NCBI GenBank assembly: GCA_002435715.1
Contig: DISD01000029.1
Coordinates: 2,913 to 11,467 of the forward strand
Length of the DNA stretch: 8,555 bases
Reading direction: 5' to 3'
Origin: Rhodospirillaceae bacterium UBA6219
GTDB lineage: Bacteria > Pseudomonadota > Alphaproteobacteria > Rhodospirillales > Magnetospirillaceae
Notes under the pieces: generated by a model
What the model saw: the letters and a program-made list of their open reading frames with translations, nothing else
What the model was told of the DNA's origin: nothing
Database searches by the model: none
Position numbers and translations under genes: made by a program
Shown here: positions 6,554-8,555 of the stretch, in pieces
Position numbering within the stretch: the stretch's first letter is position 1
Layout of the letters: each line of letters opens with the position of its first letter

Positions 6554-7158
6554 GAGGCCCTCGACAACACCCCTGGCGTTCTCTTCCCTGCATTCTCGGA
6601 ACGCTGGGGATCGCTCTGGCTGCCTGCACTTCCGGGCCGCCGCCCACCCTCTACGTTCTCGGCGCCACGGCATCGGCCACAGCCAAGAGTGTGTCCGAAA
6701 TGAGACTGCCTGTGGTCCTCGTCAAACCTGTGATCATTCCCGATTACGTGGACACCACCGATCTCGTGATCCGGAATGGTGGCGAAGTGATTCCCAGCAG
6801 GACCGGACGCTGGGGCGAACGGCTGTCGGTGGGGATCCGACGAACCCTGACATCAAGCCTCGCTGACCGCCTGCCAGGCATGAAGGTCACTGCAGTGCAG
6901 CCACCGGAACGTCCAGTTCGTCAGGTTCTGGTCGATGTGGACGCCTTCGAGGCCAGGACCGATGGTCTGGTCGTGCTGTCCGCCCGGTGGAGCGTCATGG
7001 ACGACAGCGGGCGCGGCCCCACGCTTGCCGAACACTTTACCGGGACCGTCCCGCTAGTCGGAAACGGCGACGCCGCCATTGTGGCTGCCATGACCAAGGC
7101 CCTGTCGGATCTCGCAGAGCGGATAGCCGTCGGCATTGCTTCCAAGCTCCATGCTTGA
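6550..7158 (+). CDS. pqiC: PqiC/YmbA-like (DUF330) outer-membrane lipoprotein
   Basis: A 202-residue lipoprotein. The signal peptide ends in the lipobox LAAC with the lipidated cysteine at residue 26. The mature part follows the ABC-transporter auxiliary (DUF330) pattern: TLYVLGA at 33-39, LPVVLVKPVIIPDYVDTTDLVIRNG at about 53-77, a conserved RWGERLSVGIRRTL (87-100), and LVDVDAFEA at 127-135. In E. coli PqiC is the outer-membrane partner of the PqiAB MCE tunnel. Here it ends an operon with MlaE-, MlaF- and MCE-type proteins, so it probably receives or docks the MCE protein at the outer membrane. GGGGAG (6535-6540) precedes ATG 6550, which overlaps the MCE stop. No clear rho-independent terminator follows the stop. 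Confidence 0.88.
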   Translation: MRGPRQHPWRSLPCILGTLGIALAACTSGPPPTLYVLGATASATAKSVSEMRLPVVLVKPVIIPDYVDTTDLVIRNGGEVIPSRTGRWGERLSVGIRRTLTSSLADRLPGMKVTAVQPPERPVRQVLVDVDAFEARTDGLVVLSARWSVMDDSGRGPTLAEHFTGTVPLVGNGDAAIVAAMTKALSDLAERIAVGIASKLHA

Positions 7159-7198
7159 TACCGGAGACACTGTGGACTTGCCCGGAAAGAATGGAGAG

Positions 7199-7219
7199 CG
7201 TGCATATTAACTTTGCACG
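7199..7219. repeat. Short inverted repeat between pqiC and the transposase remnant
   Basis: CGTGCA (7199-7204) and TGCACG (7214-7219) can pair around an AT-rich loop of nine bases. There is no T-run after it, so it is a poor intrinsic terminator. It lies 13 bases before the transposase ATG and could be part of the element's left-end control region. Confidence 0.35.
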
Positions 7220-7231
7220 AAGGACATTCAG

Positions 7232-7441
7232 ATGGGTGGTTCAGGAATGAGGACGTTCACCGACGAATTTAGGCGGGAAGCGGTTCGCTTGGTTGAAACC
7301 AGCGGCCAGACCATCGGTCAGATCGCCAATGATCTTGGGGTCGGGCATTCGACCCTGGGGAAGTGGCTTGCCAAGCACCGCGAATCGGAACTTTTGGCGG
7401 GACCGCACGAGGATACGGCCAAGGAACTGGCGCGGCTTCGC
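7232..7441 (+). pseudogene. Truncated IS3-family OrfA transposase
   Basis: About 70 codons match the N-terminal helix-turn-helix part of IS3/IS911-type OrfA: MRTFTDEFRREAVRLVETSG, then IGQIANDLGVGHSTLGKWLAKH and a helix leading to DTAKELARLR. Homologues continue with a leucine-zipper stretch (typically RENxxLRxERDILKKA). Here the similarity stops after ELARLR near 7441 and the open frame drifts on without recognisable protein until 7681. There is no OrfB with a DDE catalytic domain nearby, so this is an immobile fragment. Translation could begin at ATG 7232 or at ATG 7247 (MRTFTDEF), the more usual OrfA start. Terminal inverted repeats could not be identified. Confidence 0.8.
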
Positions 7442-7735
7442 CCCGCTTGGCAATGGTTTGTCGAGACCCTTGCCTGCGAATGCAGGAACATTGCGCTGAG
7501 ATTTGCAGCGCCCGACCACCAAGTGTGTCCAGTAGCCAGCCCAAAGTGTGTCCCACCAAAGGCGATTTCAGCAGGCTGGAGGCACCTATACCCCTCACCT
7601 GCCGGGGGGACCGCCACCGACTTGCACCCATTTCAGACGGATCAGGAACGCCAAATGCACCGGGATGGCTTGTTCAATTAGCCCGAACTCGCAGGTGCCC
7701 TTGGACACACCTGGGACACACCAGTCCCCAGACAG
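7442..7735. other. Gene-free stretch with mobile-element debris character
   Basis: No frame on either strand encodes a recognisable protein. The left edge is the breakpoint of the OrfA fragment and the right edge is the tRNA terminator. The only structure I see is the octamer GTGTGTCC: twice forward (7523-7530 and 7546-7553) and twice inverted as GGACACAC (7703-7710 and 7714-7721). Inside a tRNA-flanking region this suggests remains of an integrated element, but no integrase reading frame or duplicated tRNA end is visible. Confidence 0.5.
7523..7721. repeat. Inverted pairs of GTGTGTCC octamers
   Basis: Two direct copies, in the context AAGTGTGTCC, start 23 bases apart at 7523 and 7546. Two reverse-complement copies, GGACACACC with a C each time, start 11 bases apart at 7703 and 7714. 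The two pairs face each other across about 150 bp. Such an arrangement could be protein-binding sites or eroded ends of an inserted element. The function is unknown. Confidence 0.45.
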
Positions 7736-7736
7736 C

Positions 7737-7764
7737 AAAAAGCCCCGCCTTCTGGGCGGGGCTT
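7737..7764 (-). terminator. Rho-independent terminator of tRNA-Thr
   Basis: A 10-bp perfect stem, AAGCCCCGCC (7740-7749) with GGCGGGGCTT (7755-7764), and a five-base loop. On the minus strand it ends in a run of T (complement of AAAAA at 7737-7741), 27 bases after the tRNA 3' end. It therefore terminates the minus-strand tRNA transcript. On the plus strand the T-run is only two bases, so it would work poorly in that direction. Confidence 0.88.
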
Positions 7765-7790
7765 AACGCCCTGATTTCTCAGGAGAAAAA

Positions 7791-7866
7791 TGGTGCTGCC
7801 GAATGGAATCGAACCATCGACCTTACCCTTACCAAGGGTATGCTCTACCGACTGAGCTACGGCAGC
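7791..7866 (-). tRNA. tRNA-Thr (anticodon GGT)
   Basis: A 76-nt cloverleaf on the minus strand. The acceptor arm GCTGCCG pairs with CGGCAGC, followed by A and an encoded CCA. The D arm is GCTC-AGTCGGTA-GAGC. The anticodon stem TACCC/GGGTA encloses the loop TTGGTAA, giving anticodon GGT, which reads the threonine codons ACC and ACU. The T arm is GATGG-TTCGATT-CCATT. All stems pair (one G-T in the T stem). It has its own promoter and terminator and is a single-gene unit. Confidence 0.97.
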
Positions 7867-7916
7867 ATCTTCGGGGGTGACTGACCGTCGGGCAGGTGCC
7901 CCGTGAAGAGGGGCGC

Positions 7917-7945
7917 TTTATGCCAAAGCTTTCCCCACCGGTCAA
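7917..7945 (-). promoter_or_regulatory. Sigma70-type promoter of tRNA-Thr
   Basis: On the minus strand, TTGACC (7945-7940, 5 of 6 to consensus) is followed after exactly 17 bp by CATAAA (7922-7917, 4 of 6). The bases just after the -10 are GC-rich (GCGCCCC), as expected for a stringently controlled stable-RNA promoter. Transcription would start near 7910, giving a leader of roughly 45 nt before the mature tRNA 5' end. Confidence 0.7.
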
Positions 7946-7989
7946 GCACCTTTTTTCACCCTCTTGACCCAAAATCATAAGCGGCCAAA

Positions 7990-8187
7990 ATGCCGGCCAT
8001 GGACAGCCCCGACGACAAACCGAAAAAGCCAACCCAGGCCGAACTGCGACACCAGCGCCAAGCCCAGGCGCTGCGGGCCAATCTGGCCCGACGTAAAGCC
8101 CAGGACCGCGCCCGAGCCGAGGATGAAGACGCCGAGGCGGCCAGCGGCTTGCAAGGGGCCGAAACTGACGCTACAACGGGCGGCTAA
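7990..8187 (+). CDS. Small charged hypothetical protein
   Basis: A 65-residue hydrophilic protein, probably largely helical. A lysine- and proline-rich start (DDKPKKPTQAELRHQRQ) is followed by ALRANLARRKAQDRARAEDEDAE and a glycine/threonine-rich tail. The pattern LRxxRxxxALRxNLxRRKAQxRxR resembles short uncharacterised proteins I recall from alphaproteobacterial genomes; their role is unknown to me. No transmembrane segment, signal peptide or metal-binding motif is seen. The start is uncertain: ATG 7990 and ATG 7999 are both in frame and neither has a Shine-Dalgarno sequence. A possible promoter (TTGACC at 7964-7969 and CAAAAT at 7986-7991, 16-bp spacer) would start RNA at about 7998, giving a nearly leaderless message from 7999. 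It is 18 nt upstream of dcd and probably co-transcribed. Confidence 0.68.
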   Translation: MPAMDSPDDKPKKPTQAELRHQRQAQALRANLARRKAQDRARAEDEDAEAASGLQGAETDATTGG

Positions 8188-8205
8188 AGTTTTTGGAGCA
8201 CGCTG

Positions 8206-8555
8206 ATGTCCGTCATGCCCGACACCTGGATTCGTGAAATGGCCACCAAGCATGGCATGATCGAACCGTTCACCGAGAAGCTGCAGCGCGAAGGCGTGAT
8301 CTCGTACGGGCTGTCGTCTTACGGCTATGACGCGCGCGTCGCCCCGGAATTCAAGATTTTCACCAACGTCGATTCGGCGGTGGTCGATCCCAAGGGTTTC
8401 AACGACAAAAGCTTCGTCGACCGCGAAACCGACATCTGCGTCATTCCGCCCAACTCCTTCGCGCTTGCCCGCACGGTGGAATATTTCCGCATTCCCCGCG
8501 ACACGTTGGTGATCTGCCTGGGCAAGTCCACCTATGCGCGCTGCGGCATCATCGT
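8206..8555 (+). CDS. dcd: dCTP deaminase, 3' end outside window
   Basis: The first 116 codons of Dcd are present. The enzyme removes ammonia from dCTP to give dUTP, feeding dTMP synthesis through dUTPase and thymidylate synthase in the cytoplasm. The N-terminus MSVMPDTWIREMATKHGMIEPF, the phrase VISYGLSSYGYDARV (31-45), and PPNSFALARTVEYFRIPRD (81-99) are typical of the alphaproteobacterial form, which usually has about 184 residues. GKSTYARCG (106-114) holds the serine (S108) and arginine (R112) equivalent to catalytic S111 and R115 of E. coli Dcd. The catalytic glutamate lies beyond the window edge. The start at 8206 is preceded by GGAG (8195-8198) at good spacing; an in-frame ATG at codon 4 is possible but less well placed. 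Confidence 0.96.
   Translation, partial: MSVMPDTWIREMATKHGMIEPFTEKLQREGVISYGLSSYGYDARVAPEFKIFTNVDSAVVDPKGFNDKSFVDRETDICVIPPNSFALARTVEYFRIPRDTLVICLGKSTYARCGII

Noticed and set aside
7140..7156. Short hairpin CAAGC-TCCAT-GCTTG at the end of pqiC as terminator
   Set aside because: Only five base pairs, inside the coding region, with no T-run afterwards.
7363..7884. A 173-codon plus-strand frame running through the terminator and tRNA-Thr
   Set aside because: It translates the complement of the tRNA and the terminator stem, a common spurious frame.
7691..7901. Ten-base direct repeat GCAGGTGCCC on both sides of tRNA-Thr (7691-7700 and 7892-7901) as attachment sites
   Set aside because: It is short, GC-rich and does not include the tRNA 3' end, so chance is a sufficient explanation.
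1..8555. CRISPR array, restriction, retron or toxin-antitoxin system
   Set aside because: No regularly spaced repeats, no Cas, methylase, reverse transcriptase or toxin motifs were seen in any frame.

Overview
The window is GC-rich chromosomal DNA with densely overlapping genes. The protein types (an alphaproteobacterial-type Dcd, an RbbA/YhiI export pair, an MCE lipid-transport operon) suggest an alphaproteobacterium, probably a Rhodospirillales member such as Magnetospirillum or a relative. The genus is an impression from protein similarity, not a proven assignment.

Left block (1-1757, minus strand): an export operon. Reading leftwards it holds a decayed TetR-family regulator (76 codons, centre missing), a YhiI-type membrane-fusion protein, and the first 152 codons of an RbbA-type ABC ATPase that runs off the window edge. 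Start and stop codons of the three genes overlap.

Central block (1957-7158, plus strand): a tightly packed operon of tetR, a membrane-anchored HD-GYP phosphodiesterase, mlaE-like permease with an N-terminal STAS-like domain, mlaF-like ATPase, MCE (mlaD-like) protein, and a PqiC/DUF330 lipoprotein. Junctions are ATGA overlaps or gaps of 20 nt or less. The last four genes form a complete MCE-type phospholipid transport machine spanning inner membrane to outer membrane. Just upstream of tetR is a 28-bp near-perfect palindrome (1880-1907) overlapping a plausible promoter, so the TetR probably controls itself and the whole operon. The most unusual feature is the apparently intact c-di-GMP phosphodiesterase inside a lipid-transport operon.

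Right block (7159-8555): a truncated IS3-type OrfA transposase, then about 300 bp without a credible gene but with inverted pairs of a GTGTGTCC repeat. This is followed by a terminator, a minus-strand tRNA-Thr(GGT) with its own promoter, a small charged hypothetical protein, and the 5' two thirds of dcd (dCTP deaminase). The stretch 7159-7736 looks like mobile-element debris beside a tRNA, where accessory DNA meets housekeeping genes.
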